Shown: positions 1 to 5,426 of the stretch, one piece after another
How positions within the stretch are numbered: position 1 is the first letter of the stretch
Layout of the letters: each line of letters starts with the position of its first letter
Assembly (NCBI GenBank): GCA_041179245.1
Contig: JBEGTT010000067.1
Span: 1 to 5,426 of the forward strand
Direction: 5' to 3'
DNA: 5,426 nucleotides
Source of the DNA: JBEGTT01 sp041179245
GTDB lineage: Bacteria > Pseudomonadota > Gammaproteobacteria > Burkholderiales > Rhodocyclaceae
Made by a program: the position numbers and the translations under genes
The notes under the pieces: model-generated
Databases searched by the model: none
Told to the model about the DNA's origin: nothing
The model's input: only the letters and a program-made list of their open reading frames with translations

Positions 1-1
1 C

Positions 2-736
2 GTTTCCGATCCAGAACAAAAACGCAAAATTATCGGTAAGGAATTCGTTGAAGTTTTCCAATCTGAATCCCAGAAACTTTCTGCTGCCAAATGGCTGGCC
101 CAAGGGACGATTTACCCGGACGTGATCGAATCGGCTGGTAAAGGTAAGAAGGGCGCTCACACCATCAAGAGCCACCACAATGTGGGTGGCTTGCCAGAAG
201 ACATGCACCTGAAACTGCTGGAACCGCTTCGCGAACTGTTCAAAGATGAAGTCCGCGAACTGGGTGTTGCGCTGGGGCTGCCGCGTGAGATGGTTTATCG
301 CCATCCCTTCCCCGGTCCGGGTTTGGGGGTGCGAATTCTCGGTGAAGTCACGCTCAAAGCAGCCCATCTGCTGCAACGCGCGGATGCCATCTTTATCGAC
401 GAACTGCGAGCTACGGTGGCCACCGAGCGCGATGTAGCCGCCGGTGCTTGTACGGAAGCTGATATTGGCAAGACATGGTACGACCTGACCAGCCAAGCCT
501 TTGCCGTCTTTTTGCCGGTCAAGAGTGTCGGTGTGATGGGTGACGGGCGTACTTACGAAAACGTCGTTGCATTGCGAGCTGTGGTGACCAGCGACTTCAT
601 GACCGCCCACTGGGCACATCTGCCTTATGACCTGCTGGGCAAGGTGTCCAACCGGATTATTAATGAAGTACGCGGTCTAAACCGCGTGGTTTACGACGTT
701 TCAGGCAAACCACCGGCGACGATTGAATGGGAATGA
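2..736 (+). CDS. guaA: GMP synthase (glutamine-hydrolysing), C-terminal part
   Basis: GMP synthase makes GMP from XMP, ATP and glutamine in the cytoplasm, the last step of de novo guanine nucleotide synthesis. The reading frame is open from base 2, so the gene begins outside the window. The 244 visible residues are a bit under half of a family protein of about 510-525 residues. They cover the end of the ATP-pyrophosphatase domain and the whole C-terminal dimerisation domain; the amidotransferase domain is missing. Family motifs are plain: WLAQGTIYPDVIES (31-44), SHHNVGGLPEDM (57-68), HPFPGPGLGVR (101-111), SVGVMGDGR (175-183), FMTAHWAHLP (199-208) and the terminal PPATIEWE. An internal GTG at 122 is not the start. 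Residues about 138-155 look like an insertion between the ELR and GKTWYDLTSQAF segments, compared with remembered homologues. It ends 25 bases before a convergent small gene, and no intrinsic terminator is visible after it. Confidence 0.98.
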   Translation, partial: VSDPEQKRKIIGKEFVEVFQSESQKLSAAKWLAQGTIYPDVIESAGKGKKGAHTIKSHHNVGGLPEDMHLKLLEPLRELFKDEVRELGVALGLPREMVYRHPFPGPGLGVRILGEVTLKAAHLLQRADAIFIDELRATVATERDVAAGACTEADIGKTWYDLTSQAFAVFLPVKSVGVMGDGRTYENVVALRAVVTSDFMTAHWAHLPYDLLGKVSNRIINEVRGLNRVVYDVSGKPPATIEWE

Positions 737-761
737 GGTTGTTGTTAGTGTTTTAGCGTGC

Positions 762-965
762 TCAGTAGCGCGAAGCCACATCCAGCAGCAATACAAGCAA
801 TAAAATCACAGCAATGAACTCTCTAAACAGTAGCGCTTTTACGCCGCTATTTAGAAGCGCCACCTCGATACGTAAAGCAGCGATATCTTCTTTCGTTGCA
901 GGGGCAGCACTAGCCTGAGTAGGAGGAGGAAGCTGTGGGGGAGTACGTTTTTTGAACAGGGCCAT
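762..965 (-). CDS. Small single-pass membrane protein, hypothetical
   Basis: This is a 67-residue protein that I do not recognise. The N-terminus is basic and then proline-rich (KKRTPPQLPPP, 5-15). A stretch at about 25-48 (KEDIAALRIEVALLNSGVKALL) looks like an amphipathic helix. A strongly hydrophobic segment, about 50-63 (FIAVILLLVLLLDV), is followed by a short ASRY tail. That layout suggests an inner-membrane protein anchored by its C-terminus, with most of the chain in the cytoplasm; the topology is inferred. The coherent domain pattern argues for a real gene. However, the Shine-Dalgarno sequence before the ATG is weak and no conserved motif is known to me. It converges with guaA and lies downstream of the terminator of the repeat-protein gene, so it needs its own promoter. 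Function unknown. Confidence 0.6.
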   Translation of the reverse strand: MALFKKRTPPQLPPPTQASAAPATKEDIAALRIEVALLNSGVKALLFREFIAVILLLVLLLDVASRY

Positions 966-997
966 TGGCGTAGCTTGCTAGAAATATTAGGGGATGT

Positions 998-1028
998 ATT
1001 TTAGCAGCCCTTTGGATGCAGCCCTCAA
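998..1028 (-). promoter_or_regulatory. Candidate sigma70 promoter for the small membrane gene
   Basis: On the minus strand, TTGAGG (1023-1028) and TAAAAT (998-1003) resemble -35 and -10 boxes, but the spacer is 19 bases, longer than the ideal 17. It lies 32 bases before the ATG at 965 and after the terminator of the upstream gene, where a promoter would be needed. An 8-base direct repeat (gcagccct, at 1004-1011 and 1018-1025 on the plus strand) overlaps it. The match is weak and rests on position and the -10 box only. Confidence 0.25.
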
Positions 1029-1070
1029 CTCATACTAATCGGTATCCAGCAAGGAGAGATAAACTCCACG

Positions 1071-1098
1071 AAAAAAAACCCGCATAATCGCGGGTTTT
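1071..1098 (-). terminator. Intrinsic terminator of the repeat-protein gene
   Basis: Read on the minus strand, this is a 9-bp perfect stem with five G·C pairs (AAAACCCGC pairing with GCGGGTTTT; arms 1090-1098 and 1075-1083). It has a 6-base loop and is followed by a run of T that reaches position 1071, giving eight T in a row. It starts 23 bases after the stop codon of the minus-strand gene at 1122, as expected for its rho-independent terminator. On the plus strand only four T follow the stem, so activity in that direction would be weak. Confidence 0.9.
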
Positions 1099-1121
1099 CC
1101 ATTGGCTTTGGGACGGGTTTG

Positions 1122-1955
1122 TTACGCCGAAGCGACTTTTCCGTACTGCTCAATTGCCTTAGTAACACCATAAGACGAAGAGGCTGCAGCTTGTCTAGCC
1201 TGTTCATTGGCTTTAGCTTTTTTGGCCTCAGCCTGTTCATTGGCTTTAGTGGCACCAAAGGCAATGGCCTCATCAACTGATTTAAACTGCTTTTTAGATG
1301 CCCTTGCAGTAGATGCTGTAGCAGCCGTCGAATCGGCCTTCGCTGCAGCATCTGTAGCGCTTGTCTTCTTCGCAGCACTCTGTGTTGTCGCAGATGCGGC
1401 TTTGGTCGTTTCAGCTGCTTGGGCAGTCGCTGCACTAGCCGTTTTCGACGTTGTAGTCTTTGAACTCACCGTATCTGAAGCTGGCGACGCAGTTGCAGTC
1501 GTTCCAGTAGATGACGACACCTTATTATTGGCTACCGCTTTTTTCTCCGCTTGCTCAGTGGCCTTACTGGCCCCGTACGCAATCGCTTCATCCACAGACT
1601 TAAACTGTTTCTTTGCCGCTTTGGAGCCGGAAGTCGTCGATGATGTGGCATCAGCCTTCGTGGCTGTCGTAGCGCCGCTTGCTGCCTTCTTCTGAGATTC
1701 TTCAGCTTGAAGCTTTGAAACCCCTTCTGAACTCAAACTAACCTTAGTAGAGGCCGCTGGTTGGCTGGAGCTCCCGCCTGAGATTTTTTTGGCCGCAGCT
1801 TCAGCAGAAGATGTATCAACCCCAGCAGACTTTCCAATACTGGTAGAAGATTTAAGGCTTCTGGACAGCGATGCCAATTGCCGATCAGCTTGTTTCTGGG
1901 CAACTTGAGAACGATAGGCTTCGTTGCCACTGCTGCTTGAAGTGATAGCGGACAT
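1122..1955 (-). CDS. Ala/Ser/Thr/Lys-rich repeat protein, unknown function
   Basis: I do not recognise this protein. It has 277 residues when started at the second of two adjacent ATG codons, which lies 6 bases after a GAGGAG ribosome site; the first ATG is only 3 bases away, and a start at 1994 would put that site inside the gene. Composition is extreme: mostly A, S, T, K and Q, two prolines, and no Cys, Trp or His. A 25-residue module starting KKQFKSVDEAIA[YF]GA occurs at 115-139 and 221-245 with 21 of 25 residues identical. A degenerate third copy (SYGVTKAIEQYGK, 261-273) ends the protein. The modules look helical, and the 140-220 linker looks disordered. An N-terminal helix-like part (11-35) and a VSLSSEG motif (72-78) precede them. 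There is no signal peptide or membrane segment, so it is probably cytoplasmic. It has its own ribosome site and terminator, hence probably a single-gene transcript. A structural, phasin-like or nucleoid role is possible but unproven. Confidence 0.85.
   Translation of the reverse strand: MSAITSSSSGNEAYRSQVAQKQADRQLASLSRSLKSSTSIGKSAGVDTSSAEAAAKKISGGSSSQPAASTKVSLSSEGVSKLQAEESQKKAASGATTATKADATSSTTSGSKAAKKQFKSVDEAIAYGASKATEQAEKKAVANNKVSSSTGTTATASPASDTVSSKTTTSKTASAATAQAAETTKAASATTQSAAKKTSATDAAAKADSTAATASTARASKKQFKSVDEAIAFGATKANEQAEAKKAKANEQARQAAASSSYGVTKAIEQYGKVASA
1197..1249 (-). repeat. 33-bp (11-residue) tandem repeat in the repeat-protein gene
   Basis: The same 20 bases, agcctgttcattggctttag on the plus strand, occur at 1197-1216 and 1230-1249, exactly 33 bases apart. 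They encode two KANEQA blocks 11 residues apart near residues 237-254. The exact identity suggests a recent in-frame duplication. An 11-residue period fits a continuous amphipathic helix. Confidence 0.8.
1221..1295 (-). repeat. Second copy of the 25-residue module
   Basis: This stretch encodes residues 221-245 of the repeat protein. It aligns without gaps to 1539-1613: 55 of 75 bases match (my hand count), while 21 of 25 residues match. Most base differences are synonymous. Confidence 0.85.
1539..1613 (-). repeat. First copy of the 25-residue module
   Basis: This stretch encodes residues 115-139 of the repeat protein, beginning KKQFKSVDEAIAYGA. It lies 318 bases (106 codons) from the second copy, separated by an Ala/Ser/Thr-rich linker. 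It differs from that copy by Y/F, S/T, T/N and K/A only. Confidence 0.85.
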
Positions 1956-1961
1956 CATAAA

Positions 1962-1967
1962 CTCCTC
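1962..1967 (-). promoter_or_regulatory. Ribosome binding site that sets the start of the repeat protein
   Basis: GAGGAG on the minus strand lies 6 bases before the ATG at 1953-1955 and only 3 bases before the neighbouring ATG at 1956-1958. It therefore favours the MSAITSS start and excludes the longer reading that begins at 1994. Confidence 0.8.
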
Positions 1968-1988
1968 ACAAAATAATCTAAAGCCAAA

Positions 1989-2000
1989 CCCCAACAGGGG
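1989..2000 (-). other. Small GC hairpin in the leader of the repeat-protein gene
   Basis: CCCC-TGTT-GGGG forms a 4-bp stem with a 4-base loop on the minus strand. A T·T mismatch and two more A·T pairs could extend it. It lies 22 bases before the ribosome site. It has no pure T-run after it, so it is a poor terminator. It could be a leader structure, or it may have no function. Confidence 0.25.
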
Positions 2001-2029
2001 ATTGCCAAATAGCGATTTACTACTTAATG

Positions 2030-2050
2030 CCTTGCGAGTCTACCGCAAAG
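2030..2050 (-). other. Inverted repeat between murA and the repeat-protein gene
   Basis: CTTTGCG and CGCAAGG on the minus strand form 7-base arms with one G·T pair around a 7-base centre (arms 2044-2050 and 2030-2036). It starts 31 bases after the murA stop. It lacks a T-run, so it is not a standard terminator. It could be an operator or an RNA 3' end structure for the murA message. Confidence 0.3.
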
Positions 2051-2080
2051 ATTGTGATACAAACGGACTAAATATACTTT

Positions 2081-3334
2081 CTAGTGCACTCGTTTCGCGA
2101 CAGCCCCGAGGCGGGCCAATTTTTCTTCGATCCGCTCATAACCCCGATCAAGGTGGTAAATCCGATCTATGATAGTTTCGCCTTCAGCCGCCAGCGCCGC
2201 AATGATCAAAGAAGCGGAGGCGCGCAAGTCGGTAGCCATCACTGTTGCACCTTGTAGCTTGGGCACACCCCGGACAATCGCGTTATTACCCTCGATTTGA
2301 ATATCTGCACCTAGCCGCATCAACTCGCTAACGTGCATGAAACGATTTTCAAAAATGGTTTCTCGGATGGTCGCCACACCGTCAGCAACGCTATTAATCG
2401 CCATAAACTGGGCCTGCATATCGGTCGGGAAAGCCGGATAAGGCGCCGTCCGTAAACTGACCGATTTCAGGCGAGGAGGAGCCTTCAAAATAATTGACTC
2501 GCGATCAGTGGTGATATCACACCCCGCATCCATCAACTTATCAACCACCGTGTCTAGGTAGGCGGCTGACGTTTTGAGTAATCGCACCTCTCCACCCGTG
2601 ACGGCTGCTGCACAGAGGTAGGTTCCGGTTTCAATCCGATCAGGCATGATGCTATGGGTTGCGCCATGCAGTTTTTCAACGCCACGAATGCGGATCATGT
2701 CAGTGCCGGCGCCAGAAATTTGCGCCCCCATGCTAACGAGGCAGTTAGCCAAGTCGACCACTTCTGGCTCACGAGCCGCATTTTCAATAATGGTTTCACC
2801 TTCAGCGAGACAGGCCGCCATCATCAGATTTTCAGTCCCAGTGACAGTCACCATGTCGGTACAAATCCGCGCCCCTTTGAGTCGAGCACAACGCGCCTGA
2901 ACATACCCCTGTTCGACGGTAATCTCAGCACCCATGGCCTGCAGACCCTTGATATGCTGATCTACCGGACGAGCGCCAATGGCACATCCACCCGGCAGGG
3001 AAACACGTGCTTCGCCACACCGAGCGAGCAACGGCCCTAATACCAAAATAGAAGCTCGCATGGTACGAACTAAATCGTACGGGGCGAGTGGATTGTTCAA
3101 ACCACCGCCATCGAGCGTTAGCCCTTCTGATTCATTTAACGTCACACCAACACCCATCTGCGCCAACAACCTCAGCATGGTTGAAATATCGTTGAGGTGT
3201 GGGACATTGGTCAGATGCAGCGGTTCAGCACTCAGCAACGAGGCGCACAGAATCGGCAGCGCCGCATTTTTAGCGCCAGAGATAACGACATCCCCCGAGA
3301 GACGTGCCCCGCCCTGTATCAACAACTTATCCAT
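2081..3334 (-). CDS. murA: UDP-N-acetylglucosamine 1-carboxyvinyltransferase
   Basis: MurA transfers the enolpyruvyl group of phosphoenolpyruvate to UDP-GlcNAc in the cytoplasm, the first committed step of peptidoglycan synthesis and the target of fosfomycin. The 417 residues match the usual length of about 418-420. The catalytic and substrate residues are all there: the K22-N23 pair in SGAKNAALP, the fosfomycin-reactive cysteine C117 in GGCAIGARPVDQH, D305 in FPTDMQAQ, and R397 in DRGYER. Since the cysteine is present and not Asp, the enzyme should be fosfomycin-sensitive in itself (inference). The ATG has a good ribosome site, GGAGAGA (3337-3343). The gene is the last in the minus-strand operon, 32 bases after the permease gene. 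No clear intrinsic terminator follows it. The usual BolA-family neighbour upstream is missing. Confidence 0.98.
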   Translation of the reverse strand: MDKLLIQGGARLSGDVVISGAKNAALPILCASLLSAEPLHLTNVPHLNDISTMLRLLAQMGVGVTLNESEGLTLDGGGLNNPLAPYDLVRTMRASILVLGPLLARCGEARVSLPGGCAIGARPVDQHIKGLQAMGAEITVEQGYVQARCARLKGARICTDMVTVTGTENLMMAACLAEGETIIENAAREPEVVDLANCLVSMGAQISGAGTDMIRIRGVEKLHGATHSIMPDRIETGTYLCAAAVTGGEVRLLKTSAAYLDTVVDKLMDAGCDITTDRESIILKAPPRLKSVSLRTAPYPAFPTDMQAQFMAINSVADGVATIRETIFENRFMHVSELMRLGADIQIEGNNAIVRGVPKLQGATVMATDLRASASLIIAALAAEGETIIDRIYHLDRGYERIEEKLARLGAVAKRVH

Positions 3335-3366
3335 GCTCTCTCCAAACTCAATAACATATTTTTATC

Positions 3367-4119
3367 TCAGTTACGTAACTTCCAGCCTGACTTAAGAAGC
3401 TGCAAGGTCAATAACGAAATTACGACCGCCGACAACGCAACAACGGTAAAACTGGTTTCTATGCGCACATCCGAAACACCAAAGAAACCATAACGAAATC
3501 CATCAATCACATAAAAAACCGGGTTGTAGCTGGACATCTGTTGCCAAAACGGAGGCAGGGAATGAATCGAATAAAAAACACCTGACAGCATGGTTAACGG
3601 CATGATCAGGAAATTCTGAAATGCAGCTAGCTGATCAAATTTTTCAGCCCAAATACCAGCAATCATGCCCAACGCACCAAAGACAGCACCGCCTAATATG
3701 CTAAATACCAGAACCCAGCCCGGGTGAGCTATTTGCAAGGGAGCAAACCACAGGGTTGCCAACAAAATGCAAGAACCAACGACCATGCCCCGAATGATGG
3801 TGGCGACCACATAAGCTGCAAAAAAACCACCATAGGGAATGGGAGGAAGTAAAACGAACACAATACTTCCGGTAACTCGGCCCTGAATCAAACTTGACGA
3901 GGAATTAGCAAACGCATTCTGCATCATTTGCATCATCACCAATCCCGGCACCAGAAAGCTGGTATACGGCAAATCGTGGATACGCACATGATCTGCTAAC
4001 ACCTGAGAAAAAATCATGAGGTACAACATAGCGGTCAGTACAGGAGCCGCCACGGTTTGAAATCCGACTTTCCAAAAACGCAGAATTTCTTTGTGCAATA
4101 AGGTTAAAAAGCCGGTCAT
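3367..4119 (-). CDS. ABC-2 type transporter permease (YadH-like)
   Basis: This is an inner-membrane permease of an ABC exporter, 250 residues, the usual size for the YadH/ABC-2 family. About six hydrophobic segments are visible, near 22-41, 54-72, 98-122, 134-156, 166-186 and 224-243. The family's C-terminal signature is clear: FDQLAAFQNFLIMPLTMLSG (161-180), then YSIHSLPPFW (183-192) and NPVFYVIDGFRYGFFG (199-214). The start ATG overlaps the stop of the ATPase gene by 4 bases (ATGA) and has its own GGGGGA ribosome site, so the two subunits are translationally coupled and surely form one transporter. The substrate is unknown; homologues are often annotated as drug or polysaccharide exporters without proof. 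Its place next to mla genes and murA suggests an envelope-related cargo (inference). Confidence 0.93.
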   Translation of the reverse strand: MTGFLTLLHKEILRFWKVGFQTVAAPVLTAMLYLMIFSQVLADHVRIHDLPYTSFLVPGLVMMQMMQNAFANSSSSLIQGRVTGSIVFVLLPPIPYGGFFAAYVVATIIRGMVVGSCILLATLWFAPLQIAHPGWVLVFSILGGAVFGALGMIAGIWAEKFDQLAAFQNFLIMPLTMLSGVFYSIHSLPPFWQQMSSYNPVFYVIDGFRYGFFGVSDVRIETSFTVVALSAVVISLLTLQLLKSGWKLRN

Positions 4120-4889
4120 TTCAATTCCCCCAGACTTGAAACCTTGCTGCCAATTTCGCGTAAAAAAACTTCTTCGAGCGAAGCGCCACCGTGACGTGCC
4201 CGTAAATTTTCAGTGCTGTCCAAGGCTAACAATTTACCTTCTTTAATCAGTGCGATGCGATGACAGAGCGCTTCAGCCTCTTCCAGATAGTGTGTCGTCA
4301 GAATGATCGTATGACCTTCGTTATTCAAGCGACGAATGAATTGCCACAGTCCTTGGCGCAGCTCGACATCCACACCCGCCGTCGGTTCATCTAGCACAAT
4401 CACCGGCGGTTTATGCACCAGCGCTTGGGCCACCAATACCCGGCGTTTCATCCCCCCTGACAAACGGCGCATGTTTTCATTCGCTTTAGCTGTCAGATCA
4501 AGGTGTTCCAGAATTTCATCAATCCAGTCGTCCTGATGGCGTAAGCCAAAATATCCGGCCTGAAAACGTAGGGTTTCACGCACCGTAAAAAAAGGATCAA
4601 ACACCAGTTCCTGCGGCACCACGCCCAACTGAGTACGGGCAGCCCGATAGTCCCTCTGTACATCGTGACCCAGTACTTTGATTTGTCCTGAGTCGGGTTT
4701 AGCCAACCCGGCCAAGCAGGAAATTAAGGTTGTTTTGCCGGCCCCATTAGGGCCAAGCAAACCAAAAAATTCTCCTTGGGCAATATCCAGACTTAAATTA
4801 TCAAGCGCCAGCAATTTGCCGAAACGCTTGCTGACACCCAGAATCGAAACAGCGGGTAGAGATGAGGAGGCGGAGGAAAAATCAGACAA
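4116..4889 (-). CDS. ABC transporter ATP-binding protein (YadG-like)
   Basis: This is the cytoplasmic ATPase subunit that powers the adjacent ABC-2 permease. The 257 residues hold a complete nucleotide-binding domain: Walker A GPNGAGKT (46-53), Q-loop Q93, signature LSGGMKRR (143-150), Walker B VIVLDEP (163-169) with catalytic E168, D-loop AGVD (171-174) and switch histidine H200 in TTHYLEEAE. The DEPTAGVD and TTHYLEEAE wording is typical of the CcmA/YadG exporter class. The best start is a TTG at 4887-4889 that overlaps the end of the STAS gene by 8 bases; no ATG or GTG lies in frame before the domain begins. Translation probably depends on ribosomes finishing the STAS gene. An N-terminal Ser-rich tail of about 12 residues precedes the domain. 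Confidence 0.95.
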   Translation of the reverse strand: MSDFSSASSSLPAVSILGVSKRFGKLLALDNLSLDIAQGEFFGLLGPNGAGKTTLISCLAGLAKPDSGQIKVLGHDVQRDYRAARTQLGVVPQELVFDPFFTVRETLRFQAGYFGLRHQDDWIDEILEHLDLTAKANENMRRLSGGMKRRVLVAQALVHKPPVIVLDEPTAGVDVELRQGLWQFIRRLNNEGHTIILTTHYLEEAEALCHRIALIKEGKLLALDSTENLRARHGGASLEEVFLREIGSKVSSLGELK

Positions 4890-5187
4890 AATTGAGCAAC
4901 TCTTGAATACCGTACAACTCGGCCAGCGAACGCAAACCAGACGGAACGCCCTGAACGGTCATTGACCGGCCTTGATGGCGCGCTGTTCTCAACCAATCTA
5001 GCAACACAGCCAACCCGCTGGAATCCGCTTCCTGCACACTAGCCAAATCGACCATAACTGGGCGAACACCGGTATCGGCCATGAGCAACTTCTGACCCAC
5101 CACCAACAATCCCGCTGCTTGCGATTGGGTCATGGGCGAAATCACGCGCCAAGTGCTGCCCGCATCTGCGTCAATACAGTCGATCAT
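4882..5187 (-). CDS. mlaB: STAS-domain protein, MlaB-like
   Basis: The 101 residues make up a single STAS domain. MlaB is the small cytoplasmic subunit of the MlaFEDB inner-membrane complex that moves phospholipids between the inner and outer membranes; it binds and stabilises the MlaF ATPase. The core motif is VDLASVQEADSSGLAVLLDWL (46-66), with D47 and the D55-S56-S57-G58 segment at the position used for contacts or phosphorylation in STAS proteins. The ATG overlaps the stop of the upstream mlaC by 4 bases (ATGA) and has an AAGGG ribosome site. This position, right after mlaC, is what points to MlaB and not to an anti-sigma antagonist. Sequence alone is weaker evidence, because STAS domains diverge strongly. 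It also overlaps the following ABC ATPase gene, so a role with that transporter is possible. Confidence 0.82.
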   Translation of the reverse strand: MIDCIDADAGSTWRVISPMTQSQAAGLLVVGQKLLMADTGVRPVMVDLASVQEADSSGLAVLLDWLRTARHQGRSMTVQGVPSGLRSLAELYGIQELLNFV

Positions 5188-5426
5188 TTATTGCCCTTGT
5201 TGCGTTTAGCTTCTAAAGCTTTGTTGCGAGCAACCAAATAGTCAATCAAGCCATCCACGCCGCCATTTCCAACTTCTTGAGCAAAAACACTTTTGTAATT
5301 CGCTGCCAAACTCACGCCAGCAAAACGTACATCCAAGACTTTCCAGCCTTTGTCGCCTTTTTCCATCAGGTAGTCGGCCTGAACGGGTTGCCCACCCGGT
5401 TGCAAAATTTCCGAACGTACCAAAGC
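5184..5426 (-). CDS. mlaC: MlaC phospholipid-binding periplasmic protein, C-terminal part
   Basis: MlaC is the periplasmic shuttle that carries phospholipids between the outer-membrane MlaA complex and the inner-membrane MlaFEDB complex. Only the last 80 residues are in the window; the frame stays open through the right edge, and the full protein is usually about 200 residues, so the signal peptide and first half lie outside. The visible segment has the family's late strands and helix: ADYLMEKGDKGWKVLDVRF (17-35), then AGVSLAANYKSVF (36-48) and a GGVDGLIDYLVARN helix (55-68), followed by a Lys-rich tail. The TTG at 5421-5423 is an internal Leu codon, not the start. The stop overlaps the next gene's ATG. 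The rest of the mla genes (F, E, D) are expected just beyond the window. Confidence 0.93.
   Translation of the reverse strand, partial: ALVRSEILQPGGQPVQADYLMEKGDKGWKVLDVRFAGVSLAANYKSVFAQEVGNGGVDGLIDYLVARNKALEAKRNKGNK

Noticed and set aside
757..772. Hairpin (CGTGCT/AGCGCG with a CAGT loop) at the guaA/small-gene junction
   Set aside because: The stem is 6 bp with a G·T pair, and no T-run follows on either strand, so it is not supported as a terminator.
1025..1435. 136-codon minus-strand frame overlapping the repeat protein
   Set aside because: It is a shifted reading of the same repetitive DNA, runs through the terminator hairpin, and is rich in Arg, Leu and Pro without any recognisable motif.
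1207..1695. 162-codon open frame on the plus strand opposite the repeat-protein gene
   Set aside because: It is rich in Ala, Val and Leu only because it is antisense to Ala/Ser/Thr codons. It has no ribosome site, and the minus-strand frame has a strong site, a terminator and conserved repeats.
1956..1994. Longer start of the repeat protein (MGFGFRLFCEEF extension)
   Set aside because: It would place the GAGGAG ribosome site inside the coding region, and its hydrophobic, Cys-containing residues do not match the rest of the protein.
1997..2012. Possible sigma54 promoter (TTTGGCAATCCCCTGTT on the minus strand)
   Set aside because: The GG element is present, but no GC dinucleotide lies at the required distance.
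2654..3040. Plus-strand open frames opposite murA
   Set aside because: They lie fully inside an intact, strongly conserved murA and show no domain pattern or ribosome site.

Overview
The window reads as chromosomal DNA of a betaproteobacterium, possibly a Neisseriales member related to Chitinibacteraceae. The clues are the moderate GC content, a GMP synthase C-terminus of betaproteobacterial type, and an mla–ABC-2 exporter–murA gene order. The genus is a guess; the class assignment is fairly safe.

Left part (1-1121). The plus strand enters inside guaA (GMP synthase), and only the C-terminal 244 codons are present, ending in a normal C-terminus. A 67-codon minus-strand gene for a small protein with a C-terminal membrane segment converges on it. 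A 156-bp gap follows. It holds a strong minus-strand intrinsic terminator and a weak candidate promoter for the small gene.

Middle (1122-2080). A minus-strand gene encodes an unrecognised 277-residue Ala/Ser/Thr/Lys-rich protein. It carries two well-conserved copies of a 25-residue module, a degenerate third copy at the C-terminus and an 11-residue tandem repeat. It has its own strong Shine-Dalgarno site and its own terminator. It is the most novel item here. The 125-bp leader between it and murA holds two small inverted repeats.

Right part (2081-5426). This is a tight minus-strand operon, read in transcription order: mlaC (3' part only), an mlaB-like STAS gene, an ABC ATPase, an ABC-2 permease (both YadG/YadH-like), then murA. 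The first four genes overlap by 4 or 8 bases, and murA follows after 32 bases. The operon groups outer-membrane phospholipid trafficking (Mla), an ABC exporter of unknown substrate, and the first committed step of peptidoglycan synthesis, so it is an envelope-maintenance locus. The BolA-family gene (ibaG) that often sits directly before murA in related bacteria is absent, and no hisG follows murA.

Apart from the repeat protein and the small membrane protein, the content is ordinary housekeeping. I found no CRISPR array, tRNA, rRNA, insertion sequence or phage-derived gene.
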